From Phoronis australis (lineage: Eukaryota; Phoronida; Phoronidae), in NCBI GenBank assembly GCA_002633005.1, contig NMRA01000010.1, positions 801,252 through 861,251 of the forward strand: 60,000 bases of DNA. The letters run 5' to 3'. Numbering within the stretch: position 1 is the stretch's first letter; each line of letters begins with the position of its first letter. Shown here one piece after another: positions 49,538 through 60,000 of this stretch. Under the pieces are notes generated by a model, which saw nothing but the letters and a program-made list of their open reading frames with translations, was not told the origin of the DNA and searched no databases. The translations under genes and the position numbers were made by a program.

Positions 49538-51053
49538 CAAACACCGATTGTGGCATTAAGCTTAGATTTAGGCTGACGGTGAAGCATGTTTAAAACGCGT
49601 AAAATTTAACAAAAAAAACCCCGGAATTTATCTCAAAAAACGTCAACAGTTGTCCAGAGTTTTATTTTCATAAAACTACTTTGATTTTCTTTAATACGAG
49701 GATATGTTTTTCTTGCTATTGCTCGACTTCCCGAGGTTTTGAACCACGTGACCTTCCAATGCCGCCTGATTCGCAAGCCCATTTTGCTGGCACGTAAGTT
49801 TAGAGTCGTAGAGGAATTGGTGTCCACCACCACCGTAATACTTGCACCACAACAATTGTCTGTTAGCAGTTATAATTAGGTTAACGGGATTTAAAGCGGA
49901 TTTGGGCATTTACAATTTTCAAACTGAATTTTTAAAGCGGATTTAGTCATTGAGGAAAGGAGTTGCTTAGTTAAAAGTTGCGCCGATTGGACGGAGCCAT
50001 TCGAAAATTGTCAGCTAGAGATTCAAGCGGTTAATTAGTCAGAGACTAGAAACATTATAAGCTTTTCAAAAGCAATTTTAGGTTTACGCTTAAATCGATC
50101 ACAATTGGCATGGACGGAAAGCAAACGGAAGGCCAATGCTAACCCACCTGTCTGTTTACCCGACGGAGCAAGTTTGCTATTTCTGAAAATGTTCACTCGG
50201 CACTCCAGCGGTCGATTTCGTTCAAAATTCTTATTCGAGAGACTAATAACAGTAGTCATAATAATAACAACAGCATTACAAGAACAATAATAATGGTAAT
50301 AACAAATTAATAATTATTTTATTTTCATGTTATTCCCTACAGGTGTCATGTCCTCTCATTGTAGAAGTCTGAGTTCCTCGGTGTGCTATTAAAAGAATTG
50401 GTTGACTCAATTTTAAATGAGGCGTCTCGGAAAAGATAATATCTGCTCTATCGGACGTATTTAACTACCCCAGGTTTTCAACAAAACAACCGTGTTTTCT
50501 CTCAGTGAACAGTTTATCCTAGAGTAATTACCACGAGGGAGTACTCTAACAATAAAATTTGCATGCAAAACGCGCCGCTGAGATGGACTAAATTTGTGTT
50601 TTGGTACAGGGCTAGAGTGTGAAACGACATTTGCTCTCGTCAACAAGAGACTCGGTCGTGGCCATTTTTCTCAATTATCTTCGGATATGACAGTTTCTCC
50701 CAGGTAAATCTCTTGTTGAAATTAACAAAGCCCCGTAAGTATCCCCCCTACCCCTTCATGTTTCTATTTTCGTTGAACCTCATGGAGTAACAGTTTTGTT
50801 GAAGTCAGCATTTCTGTACCCGTGACCACGAGGCCGGACTCGATTAATATTGACCAATCATACCGCATGAAACTGGAAAAAATACTTGAATCGTAGCACA
50901 CAATTCAAGGTTTCGAAACGAGTTTCTCGTGAAATAGGTCATGGGCCCTTCTACAAAATGTCGTGTTTCAGTGACTATTAAAAACATTCGATAACCATTT
51001 TGATCCAACAATAAATCGTCTTGTTTTTACCTGTTTTTTTTTCTTGTTTGTAG

Positions 51054-52216
51054 GTAGGTGGGTGCTAGGTCGAGTGCTATGTGATATGTGGGTGTCCCTC
51101 GACGTGCTATTGTGTACGGCGAGTATTTTAAACTTGTGCGCCATCAGCATAGACCGCTACTGTGCCATCACGCGCCCTCTGGAGTACGCTATAAAAAGGA
51201 CCCCAAGACGAATGGCGTTAATGATCTCCATTGCGTGGGGTCTGTCGGCTCTAGTCAGCGTCATGCCTCTTTTTGTCGGGTGGAAGACAGAGTTTCACGG
51301 TGGCAAGTGTAAAGTTAGCCAAGCTTTAGGATATCAGATCTACGCCACCTTGTGCGCATTTTATGTGCCTTTAGCTGTGATGATTGGAGTATACGGTAAA
51401 ATTTTCCAAGTCAGTGCTAGAATTGCTAAAGCCGAGGCCAAATCCAAAGTTGGTGTGTCTTCCAAGAAACACAGTTTGAACGTTTACTCCGGCAGTTACT
51501 ATCACACCGAGGAAAACCACAACTATATGAACGGTATCAAACCGCCGCCCAGGCTTAGCAGCAGTGGGGACGAGACGATGTTGGAAATGATTCCTAAATC
51601 AGGCCCACAACATCAAAGACGGTTTACTCTTAAAAGTTTGCTCAGTAGAAATGGTAGGCGCCTCTCAGGATCACGCGACACGAAGGCTACAAAGACATTG
51701 GGTGTAATCATGGGCGCGTTCATCGCTTGTTGGTTACCGTTCTTCACTCTAGCGCTACTCAGTCCAATCTGTGGCGAGCACTGCTCCATCCCACCAGCTG
51801 TCTATTCTATCTTTTGGTGGCTGGGATGTGCCAACTCCATGCTAAATCCCGTCATTTATGCTAGGTTTAACCGCGACTTTAGAACTCCGTTTCGAGAAAT
51901 ACTATGCTGTCGGTGTTGGGGCATAAACAGGCGCCTTCGTTCAGAAAGTTACAACGAACAATACGGCGTTTGCCTTCCTCGACAAGGGCGCCGAACCCCT
52001 AGCCAATCTTTAACGCCACGAAACCCTAGTCCGAGGCCTGGCTCACGTGGACAGTCGCACGAGACCAACACATCAAGTGTCCAACATAGTCCTCGACTGA
52101 CACCTGTCGGGAACGGGTCACACGACTCTACCATACAACTAAGTGAGAATGGAAAGACAAGCATTAAACTTGGTAACGGCAATTTACAGCACGCTATTTC
52201 GGAAAGTAAATTGTGA
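51054..52216 (+). CDS. Serotonin-type amine GPCR, exon 2 (TM3 to C-terminus)
   Basis: This exon encodes residues 143-529 and ends at TGA 52214-52216. TM3 (about 148-181) carries Cys152 (3.25, disulphide), Asp159 (3.32, amine salt bridge) and DRY 176-178. TM4 has Trp204 (4.50). TM5 (about 234-262) has Pro248 (5.50) with Ala240/Thr241/Ala244 at 5.42/5.43/5.46. TM6 has CWLPFF at 368-373, and TM7 has NPVIY at 407-411. Segments such as CTASILNLCAISIDRY, YAIKRTPRR and KTLGVIMGAFIACWLPFF resemble 5-HT1 and 5-HT7 receptors, and Ala5.46 argues against a catecholamine receptor. The family couples to G proteins at the plasma membrane. Odd points are Cys401 in place of Tyr7.43 and Ala in place of Ser/Thr at 5.42. 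The third loop (about 266-352) and tail (about 427-529) are long, with RRLS and RRFT kinase-type sites, several S/T-P sites, palmitoylation-type CCRC (427-430) and a class I PDZ-like end SKL. Amine GPCR is near certain; serotonin as ligand is moderate. Confidence 0.93.
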
Positions 52217-55200
52217 AACAGAATCTCATTAAGTCACTGGCGATAAAAGATGTTTATATGAAGGCAGTAGTACAGTTCATGAATATTTTGTCGAAAGGGC
52301 GGCGCCTGTATGTCTAGATTACGAATCCGGAGGGCTGATGAATGTTCTGCCTCGCAAGGCCACTGACCTCTCCTTGCCGTCCTTCTGACGTCCGGGCGCC
52401 GTTTCGTGACCTCTCGTTCGACAAAAAATCATGAATTGTACTGAATTTGTATCAGTGGCCGCATTTAGCTCAAACGCAGGTTCGTTTCAATGCACACAAT
52501 ATTTTATAGAAGGTGGCATTCTTCGGCTGGTGTACTTAAAACATCGAATTTCCTAGAAACCAAAGTCTTTGCGTATTCTGCAGCAATCAATACATTTCCG
52601 CAAGATACATCTAGGACATTTCATCGTTTATTTACTTCACAAGAAACAGGTTTGGTCACAAGCAGACTTTGGTTTTAAAGCCGATATGTTGTGCCCAAAG
52701 ACATACTATTGAGGTGTGGATTGCTGTTTGCGTGGAAGAATCTGTAAACTCTTGTGACAATCTATCTCCAGAATGGCGATACAGTTAACTGATTTACGAC
52801 ACATTCTTTCAGTGCTAATTGATAATTTTTGTGATAAAGACATGCAATTGAGAGCAAAAATCACGTTATTGTTTTTCGAGACAATTTCTAGGATATTAGG
52901 GAGTATAACGGAAGTGCGCCAGGTGACGTAGTTCAACATCCGGTAACGGTGTAGCTCAGAAAACATATCATGGTCGAAGGAATGCCATTCTAAATCCCAT
53001 TGTAGCGCCATTTCGGCTATTCAGTTACGCTAAGTAGGAGTGTTTTATTCCAACCGCTCAAATACATAAAAAAAACAAAATTTTACAAGCAACCCCGTCA
53101 ATCATCTCGAAGCGTAACTGGCTATAACCCAACTATACACTCATTTAACAACGCCCTCTCTTATTTTGCCACCAAAACACGCTATGATTATCTGTCAAAA
53201 GCCTACCTGAAGCTGACGGTTGAGAAAAAAATCGAAATTTTGACAGAATTAAGTGCATAATAGCTCATTGTAAATATGTAATACGAATGTTTGGGAGACA
53301 TACGTCACACGAAGATCTAATTAGGCCAAGCCGAAGTAGCAAACTTCATTCTAAAAATCGAGTCATTCATTTCTCGTTTTTATCAGTGTAATCAAGAATA
53401 TCAACTCGCCATGAAAGGTTCCAAAACACGAACAAAAACAATACTTTTCAAAACTGACGCTGGCATAGGTCTTTGGATTCGACTGGCTGTATTGATTATA
53501 CGTTTCTGTGGCTTACATATACAAACACATATAGTTTCTGGTCAGTGTAGGCCTACGTTTGTGCTTTCAAGCTCTGTTCATTGGTCTTTTCGCCACACAA
53601 ATATGTTCATGATTCTTAGTTACAGACTACTGAAAAACGTAGGAAGTGGCAGATTTTGCAAAACGCTGTTTGAAAAATGTGCAATTTTTGAGCCTTTTGT
53701 CTATAAAGATGCTCCTATGTGACAACTGAGTCCGTCCTCAGAGCCTAAAAAGTGACTTGAACAGCTTACCGACACCTTGTAGCAATATTTTGATAAAAGT
53801 ACAGCAATATGATACTCGTTTGTGATTGAGAGAGAGAATAACGCGTATGTGTTTGGGAGATTTTCGATAAGCAATCGAGGAATCGATGACACTGCCACCT
53901 GGGGAAAAGGTGGGTACCTTCGCGTCACATCATGGGTGTGGGGTTGGGGGAACACTCTCGACATGACAATAAGAACCTCTTTAGGCATACTGGGGACGAT
54001 AGGAGTCACCCGGATACCACGTGACGATCTGCCCTTGTCTCGCGAGTAAGTCGCATTTTATTCTCTTTACGTGATAACTATGGTTATGGCAGGCCCTTAG
54101 TGAATGGAAAATTTTCAATTAGTTGAAATCAATTGTATGCACGGTTTCCAAAAATACATACTGACACGAAAGCGAATGTTATTCTGGTTTTATGTATATT
54201 GCTAATAACAGCAGATGATGAATCTCAGCCAATATTTACTGAACGTTCATGACTACTAATATGATGTGATATTTCGAAGAGTTTACATGAAGTGATATGG
54301 TTTTATTTATTTATTATAATGTATTGACAATTGGAGAGCAAGAATAAATGTACAGCTCAGATCTGAAATAGTATAGTATTTGTCTTTGTTTTGCTAACGG
54401 AGGTTTGCAAGCATTTACGGTTTTATTGCATCTTTACAATTGGAGGCACCTTTCCTGAGGCACAAACCGCGCCAGGCGCAAGTTGTTCTGGGGCATGTGG
54501 TAGTGTAAACGAGAGATGTTGCGGAACAACTTTTGTCAGCGGATATGCAAACTGACACCAAGCGCCTCTAGTGCAGATTGGTTCTGCTCTCCTTGTTAAG
54601 GCGCAATTCGCAATATAAACGCAACGGGCACAAACAGGGAGCGACACCGAAACAATCTGCACCCAGATTTACCTAATGTGAACCGTGTAAAAGATCCTTA
54701 GCGGAATCTATCGTACTCGCCTTCGTGGAGCAGGACGAAGCGCTGATATGTTGGCACAACGTCTGGCTAATAGGGATGCATGTCAGTACCGCTAGGTTTC
54801 TCGTTTTGACCGAGGCTTTGCGATGACAAAATCACTAATCCTACACGATCCGAGCATACAGTCTATTGAAATAGCCCTCGAAAGTTGCGAAACAACTACC
54901 AAAGCCAGTGCATGCTAACTAGTGATGACCAATCAGTACGTGGCCTGAAAACTTTTTTGCACAGGATGTTGAAAAGAAAAGAAATTTTTAAAAGCACCGG
55001 AATCCAGTCCGCTGCCTAACGTTCAACGTAAATGCGACTGAATATGATTGGAAATGTTGTAATTTTACCCAGTCATGACTGTTACAGACGTCCGCTTGAA
55101 TGTGATGGACAGGTTTCGTTTCCAGGACAGCAAGCTTGAGACAAAGGTAATCAATTACACAGATACGCGCGAAATGACTGTTTCACAAAGACTAATGCAT

Positions 55201-56632
55201 TAATACAATGTAAGACAAATAGTTAATCAATTACCCTACTTTCTTGAAGGGGTTACCCAGTACAAATTATTCCTTTTGTTCTACTCAGTAACAACGCTCA
55301 ATTAACTATTGCTATAACTTGCACTTTGATTAATTGCATTCAGGGACAGAATTTCACATGTTTACGGACAGTCACATGCTATCACCAGTGATTAGAGTTG
55401 CTTTTGACCTGCTCTCCGAACATCACAGTAGCCGACTCACAGGAAGGCATCCATACACTGGTACACATCAAACGACCACTGCCGTAAGAGGGCAGGCAGC
55501 GTAATGTAATGAACTGCTCAGTCTGAAACGGGCACAATTTCGATCTTTTTGTGTATAGAATTCGTTCACCGAAGGACTGCAGGAGAAAGGCGCGGGTCCG
55601 AAAGGGTCCAGACACTCCTACTGTCGGTGTCGCTTTATGTTGCTGTTATGGGAGAATCTTAAGCAGGTCTGTCCATTGTCGGACCTTCCTGAGCAAGAGT
55701 TTGGATCCACACCCGAGTGTGCTTTAGACGTGAAATGTTAGCAGGTTCAGTTTTCGTTTGAATGACTCGTGAAAGCGCACTTCTGCCATTTACCACCTAG
55801 TCAGGTTTTGTTCAACCTTGTTTAGTCCTTTTAACAATAAAGGACGAACAAAGAATATATTGTCGAGAATTAACATGTTCGCCAATGGACCTACGCTGTA
55901 GCTAGCCGAATTCACCGGCCTGACAATTGGTTGCTGCTGGCACAGCACTATGTGCTGAGTTTCACCAATATCAGTCGGTCAGAATTCTCTTGATATCATC
56001 CGGAAGCGCTTTTGGAAAGGGATATGTTGACAAAAACTAAAATGACTCACCAGGGGGAGCTAGGGTAGCAAAACCCATCCACAAATTCCCTAACTGATGG
56101 TGCACCACCGTCACATATATAATTTTCACCACCATCCGTCTGCCACGTCTCTGGAGTCACCCGAAGGAAAGCCTTTTAATTTCATGTCGAAAACAAAGAA
56201 TGGCCACCAGTTAGGAACATTGTCGGTAATCGAAAATTGGAGCCATATCCATCCAGTTAGCTCAGTAGAGTCTGCTAGATATCGACTGGTGCCAGCGCAT
56301 CCCCCCGCTTTCAACCTCTGAGTAATGTTCCATAAAGCCGTCGATCGGTTCTCTATCAACCCAAAACATTTTGACAAGGTTCTCTTTTCAAAAAACTAAA
56401 ATGGACACTCGGAAGTGAATAGTGTCATTTCATTTTTACTTCTAAACCGGTACCCTGTATCAAATTTCAATTAAAACATAGGGAGTAGATTAGTTACCTA
56501 TCGGCGACCTGTTTGTGTTGAAGGACCTTCGTAGGGGTACTAGCGGGAATCTTCGTGTCACTTGGTCACGTCCAGTGGATGGTCCTCGGTTGTTGTCCAG
56601 CACTACTGGTGGCTGTTACTTGCGAGGAGGCG
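52217..56632. other. Receptor 3' flank and non-coding stretch
   Basis: This begins with the receptor 3' untranslated region. No AATAAA was noticed close to the stop; one lies far off, at about 54342. The transcript end is therefore unknown. ORFs here (52706-53011 minus, 53411-53722 plus, 55382-55615 minus) carry no recognisable domain. The last part (about 56480-56632) is probably the 3' tail of the adjacent retroelement fragment. Confidence 0.5.
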
Positions 56633-57030
56633 CTAGTAAAAAGGTAACAATTCATATCCACTGTCTCTGTTCCATATTGGTTTATTGCCTATGACTCCAA
56701 CTGCTTCTCTCATTTTGCGATTCCAACATTTATTTTCTCTAGATAGTATTTTGAGTGTAGGTTCGCGAGTGTTGCGCGATGTGTCCATACGGTGTTTTCC
56801 AATGGCTGTAGGATTGCCAGATGATATGTTGAAGTGTTCTTTTAGTCGGGTACCTAGATTTCGAGCGATCCCACCAGTATCGCCAGGATAATGAGGGTAT
56901 TAAATCATGTAGCCCTATATCACCCCGCATTTCTTGTCATCTGACTTGTCTTTTGGGTGGACCAAGGCACTTCGTAGGATGTTGAATGGTTTGTGGTAGG
57001 TGCCCAGGTCGCTGATAGGTGACTACTCTA
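56633..57030 (-). pseudogene. Penelope-like retroelement, decayed C-terminus with GIY-YIG-type region
   Basis: Read on the minus strand, one frame gives a TYHKPFNILRSALVHPKDK segment, then KKCGVI, then GDTGG...LGTRLKEH, then a stretch around KILSRENKCWNRKMREAV, then KPIWNRDSGYELLPFY and a stop. This order (K-P-x-N-x-L and L-V-x-P-K-D-K, C-G-V-I, a G-E-T-G-R-x-L-G-x-R-L-K-E-H type motif, then N-R-D-x-G-Y-x-L-P-x-Y) is typical of the linker and C-terminal endonuclease region of Penelope-like elements. It is broken by in-frame stops: TAG at 56915-56917 and TAA at 56900-56902. The GETGR motif is degraded. No reverse transcriptase domain was recognised upstream, so this looks like a truncated, dead copy. 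Confidence 0.75.
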
Positions 57031-59002
57031 ACCTATGGGCGGCGCACCAAAGGGGGCTGGAAGGGGGGGGCTATCGCCACCCCACTTTTTTCAGTGCTGC
57101 GCAGCCCGGTGCGGTGAATCCCTATACTATGTAACGGCGCCAGCAATGAAAATTCATTATGTCTCCATTAAAAAGTTTTTGAGAAATTATCCGGAAATGC
57201 TCTTCCCAACATACTGAAAAGGAGCACATTGAAAAAATCATGCACCACAATAATGTTCTACACACTTCTGTTGGAGATGTTACACAACGGGACGCTTGGA
57301 CAGGATGACGTTTGCACCCACACACATTGATAAGTCGCGATGTAATGCGAGGTTACCATAAAAAGCATTACCTGGAAATCTATTGTACATAAACGTACTG
57401 TTGACCTGAAAATTGATTGCGGGGGCGAGACGACACATCCCTGACAATAGATACAAGATTTCTCAAGGGGAGAGAAACTATGTAAAAACAAGTAGTCAAT
57501 TTTGTGCAGTACAAGTGACCGCGGATCTGCTAATACACACACGCACACGCACATACGCACGCACACACACACACACACACACGCGCGCGCACGCACACAC
57601 ACATATTGAAAATCGTGCAAAGTGTTGCAAGAGAACGAGTATGTGCTTTACGGGCAGGTAATCGTATGGCCACATAAAATCTAATGAGACTTCTCTGAAT
57701 GAACTCGCGTAGTAGGCCTATAGGGAATGGATATCTTGGGGTTATCAAGGGAGATGTTAGATGGTAAGGTGCGGTTGTATTTGTTTGCATACGTGCATTA
57801 TATTAGAAGCGAGGATGTAAACTGAACAAGGAAAAATAAAGGGATGTGAAATGAGATAATTTACGAATTTGTAATTAAATTTGAACCAGGATAGTTTGAA
57901 GATGTCGTCAAATTAAAATTAGTCTACCGCTGAAAAAAGAGAATGGGTGTGTTCACGGTATTTATCGTTGGTGAGACATCCAACGATGTTTTGAATAACT
58001 TTTTTAAAAGCGGAATTAATTGAAACACCAGGACAAGATCCTATAGGATATTAGTGGAAGAAACAACGTATAATAGAGTAGTTTTAGAATGCGTTCTGCA
58101 ACAAATCTTTTAAGTTTAGAAAATAATACCTTCGATTTTAGGTGTTTTATTCCATTTCTTGAATATTTGCACTCAATGATAGGTTTGAGTGATGAAATCC
58201 TATTTGATTACGATGCTTAAGAATGCCTGGGACTATCTATGTAGCCAAAAAGATCTATAACAACAAAGCAAAAATCCGTCAAAGGAAGGCATTGATTGAA
58301 GTTCCACGGTTCTCCGTCTTACCACACTGAAGTGGAACCTTACGCAATTTGTATACTGATTCCGCAGGACTAAACTTCTTTCGAAAGAATGCCAAAAAAC
58401 ACAAAGACAAACTTTTCCCTAATCTACTCAAACAAATACAACTTCGGACCCCTTCATCACCATTCTGTACCTTCAGTCTCGCGGAAGGGTCGACCAACGC
58501 AGAGAAACTAATGCTCATTGCTTTTAAAACAGAACAAGACCTGCGGTAATTCTGCGAGTAATTCAATTCCAACAATGTCTAAATCACCACAGTGTTGACG
58601 AAGTGTTGACAAGTTTGTGCTCCAGTGACGTTTCCGAAATGCCAGTGAACCTTTGCCATCTATTAAAACATGCACTGAAATATTTTTTTTTATATTTTTT
58701 TCTCTCGGGAATGCCATCCTTGAATGACAAGATGATCAACAAAACGATAAAATTAGGTCCCGGCAAATTAACCACCATGACACGAGCCTCATCCACAGTT
58801 TGACACTCGAGTTTGACACTTATTCAGTAACAGGCTATCAATCAAGACAAATAAAAAATCGCCAACGTCTCTGCAGCGTCATTCGCGTTTCCTCATCAGC
58901 ACGAGAAAAATGAACGTGCAAAGCGTATGTTTCAAAATGGAGGGGAATCAATAAAATGGCAGCATCATAAACAGCTTGGGTTGGGCATTCCGCCATTGCA
59001 TC
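57031..59002. other. Non-coding stretch with a CA microsatellite; 5' flank of the last gene
   Basis: G-rich sequence around 57048-57070 borders the retroelement fragment. A (CA)n microsatellite with CG interruptions lies at 57536-57605. ORFs at 58279-58575 and 58584-58796 have no recognisable domain. Upstream of the last gene, an acceptor-like CTCTGCAG ends at about 58876, so the 59003 exon may be preceded by a 5' untranslated exon. Two short upstream ORFs begin at 58910 and 58927. Confidence 0.5.
57536..57605. repeat. CA dinucleotide microsatellite
   Basis: (CA)n with CG and TA interruptions. Long Cys/Val/Arg minus-strand ORFs across it are repeat translations. Confidence 0.97.
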
Positions 59003-60000
59003 ATGAGCCATCCGGTACTAATTGCCAACAGGGGTCCTTCCAAGACCATCCTCTCTTCTCCGTTTCTTGGTATCAAGGTGAAGAGGACGGTTCCAACAAT
59101 ACCGGTACGCGAGTTCAAAAGAGAACAACTGGATTTAAATGGCGAAGTTCCAGACCCAAGTCTTCTATATAAACCGGAAGCCATGATGGCGAGAAGCCAG
59201 TACACCAAAGTCGAGAGAGAGCCCTACATCTCGGAGGACATCATGTGTTCATGCTTTGGGTTTAAAATCACAAAATGGCGGGAGCCAACTCTGGAAGTTG
59301 ACGAAATTGACGCCATTATCGGAACGGAAGACCAATACATCAGGGAAAAGGAGTTACAGCGAAACACCGGGACTGAAGATCCATTCGTTGACGTGTCAGA
59401 GACAACTCTTTGTTCGTGTTTCGGTGTTACGCTAACTAAATGGCGCACAAACTTTCGCGTTAGACGCGAGATAGCAGCACCAACGACTGGCCTAGACAGT
59501 TTTGCGCAGCCTTCTCTTGCTGCCGCTGCTGCTAGCGCGGAGACTCCAATGCCCCCATGGCTGATGTATGACCACCAACCTCGCGAGCAGCTTCCTTCAG
59601 GTGCAGACGTCGTCTTTCGTTATGGCGGGCATCAAGAAAAGTTCATCCACATACCACAAACAACAAGGCCGGGAATAAGAGGAACACGCGACAGGAGAAT
59701 GTTCTTGACCACACGACTTGTGGATATGGGCAACTTCGATCACGTAAGAGAGGATAACCGCATTTTGTTGAACCAGCTTAGACAAATGACGGGGCGACGA
59801 CCAGGGCATGAGATAGGATTTGAAAATGAATACTCCAGGGACAGATACGAGCGCTCCATTAACCGCGCGCGCTTCACGGCCGGAGAAAGGCCTTTGAACA
59901 TAACGCGAGCTCGTTCTAGAAGTCCCCTTGATAGGATGAGTGACGCATATCGGGGCGGGGTTCACAGTTCACCGGAACTGTCCCCGAGCACACGCGGTCC
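59003..60000 (+). CDS. Unrecognised protein with two CSCFGxx[I/L]TKWR motifs (partial, runs off the window)
   Basis: One frame is open from ATG 59003 to the last base: 332 codons with no stop. ATG 59003 is the first in-frame ATG after TAA 58952-58954 and has A at -3. ATGs at codons 61-62 are an alternative start. The motif CSCFGFKITKWR (residues 82-93) recurs as CSCFGVTLTKWR (137-148), 55 residues later. Each copy is preceded by a Ser-Glu acidic stretch (YISED, VSETT), which suggests an internal duplication. The rest is basic and probably partly disordered: an alanine-rich stretch (173-178), a charged segment around 222-290 rich in Arg, and SRSP and Ser-Pro sites near 305-328. No signal peptide or membrane segment is visible. 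I do not recognise the family. Paired cysteines suggest metal binding, lipidation or disulphides, but this is speculation. The coding call rests on ORF length, the repeated motif and higher GC than the flanks. Confidence 0.75.
   Translation, partial: MSHPVLIANRGPSKTILSSPFLGIKVKRTVPTIPVREFKREQLDLNGEVPDPSLLYKPEAMMARSQYTKVEREPYISEDIMCSCFGFKITKWREPTLEVDEIDAIIGTEDQYIREKELQRNTGTEDPFVDVSETTLCSCFGVTLTKWRTNFRVRREIAAPTTGLDSFAQPSLAAAAASAETPMPPWLMYDHQPREQLPSGADVVFRYGGHQEKFIHIPQTTRPGIRGTRDRRMFLTTRLVDMGNFDHVREDNRILLNQLRQMTGRRPGHEIGFENEYSRDRYERSINRARFTAGERPLNITRARSRSPLDRMSDAYRGGVHSSPELSPSTRG

Larger units (their letters stand above)
41144..51053 (+). other. Receptor intron, 9.9 kb, phase 1, with an assembly gap
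   Basis: The intron runs from GTAAGT (41144) to a pyrimidine-rich acceptor ending TTTGTAG (51053). It contains tandem and SINE repeats, a 110-base N run (43689-43798) and a CAGA microsatellite. Its stated length is therefore an assembly estimate. No exon of another gene was recognised on either strand. The ORFs inside, up to 122 codons (42275-42643 minus), look random. Confidence 0.85.

Noticed and set aside
51949-52182. 77-codon minus-strand ORF
   Set aside because: Antisense shadow of the receptor tail.
52205-52216. Peroxisomal targeting by the SKL end of the receptor
   Set aside because: PTS1 acts on soluble matrix proteins; a seven-helix plasma-membrane receptor is not a plausible cargo.
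58927-59172. Alternative 81-codon frame at the start of the last gene
   Set aside because: It stops at 59172, whereas the overlapping frame from 59003 stays open to the window end and contains the duplicated motif.
58948-59965. Long minus-strand ORFs opposite the last gene
   Set aside because: They are three separate pieces with stops between them and no motifs, unlike the single unbroken plus-strand frame.

Overview
The window is nuclear DNA from an animal. It is AT-rich and intron-bearing, with very low coding density and many old repeats. A rhodopsin-family amine receptor, tRNA-derived SINEs, MITEs and a decayed Penelope-like retroelement together point to a marine invertebrate. A deuterostome such as a hemichordate or lancelet is my guess, not something the sequence proves. 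Nearly identical adjacent duplicates bounded by single N bases suggest a draft assembly of a very heterozygous genome.

Layout. Bases 1-344 are a perfect 23-bp minisatellite. From 345 to about 39,500 I find no protein-coding exon I can support. This stretch holds MITE-like inverted-repeat elements (717-836, 2070-2373, 2840-3330, 10731-10983, 22034-22178, 23804-23946), tRNA-headed SINE fragments, and a large fold-back pair of tRNA-like units (27808-28353). It also holds a recurrent repeat family (copies near 4.4, 23.6, 38.2, 45.2 and 49.4 kb) and two suspicious tandem duplications (13627-15179 and 15719-17277).

The main gene is a two-exon class A GPCR, coding 40717-41143 and 51054-52216, predicted 529 aa. 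It is serotonin-receptor-like, with a 9.9-kb phase-1 intron directly after TM2. Upstream lie three perfect TGACGTCA cAMP response elements within 1.2 kb, a TATA-like box and two upstream ORFs, one of which overlaps the main start codon. The protein keeps Asp3.32, DRY, CWLPFF and NPVIY. It has Cys where amine receptors almost always have Tyr7.43, and Ala at 5.42.

The right end holds a degenerate Penelope-like element C-terminus (minus strand, 56633-57030). It also holds the first 332 codons of an unrecognised protein (59003 to the window edge) that carries two copies of a CSCFGxx[I/L]TKWR motif. No operon-like or defence-type multigene system is visible. The strongest candidates for something undescribed are the CSCFG-repeat protein and the atypical amine receptor with its CRE/uORF leader.
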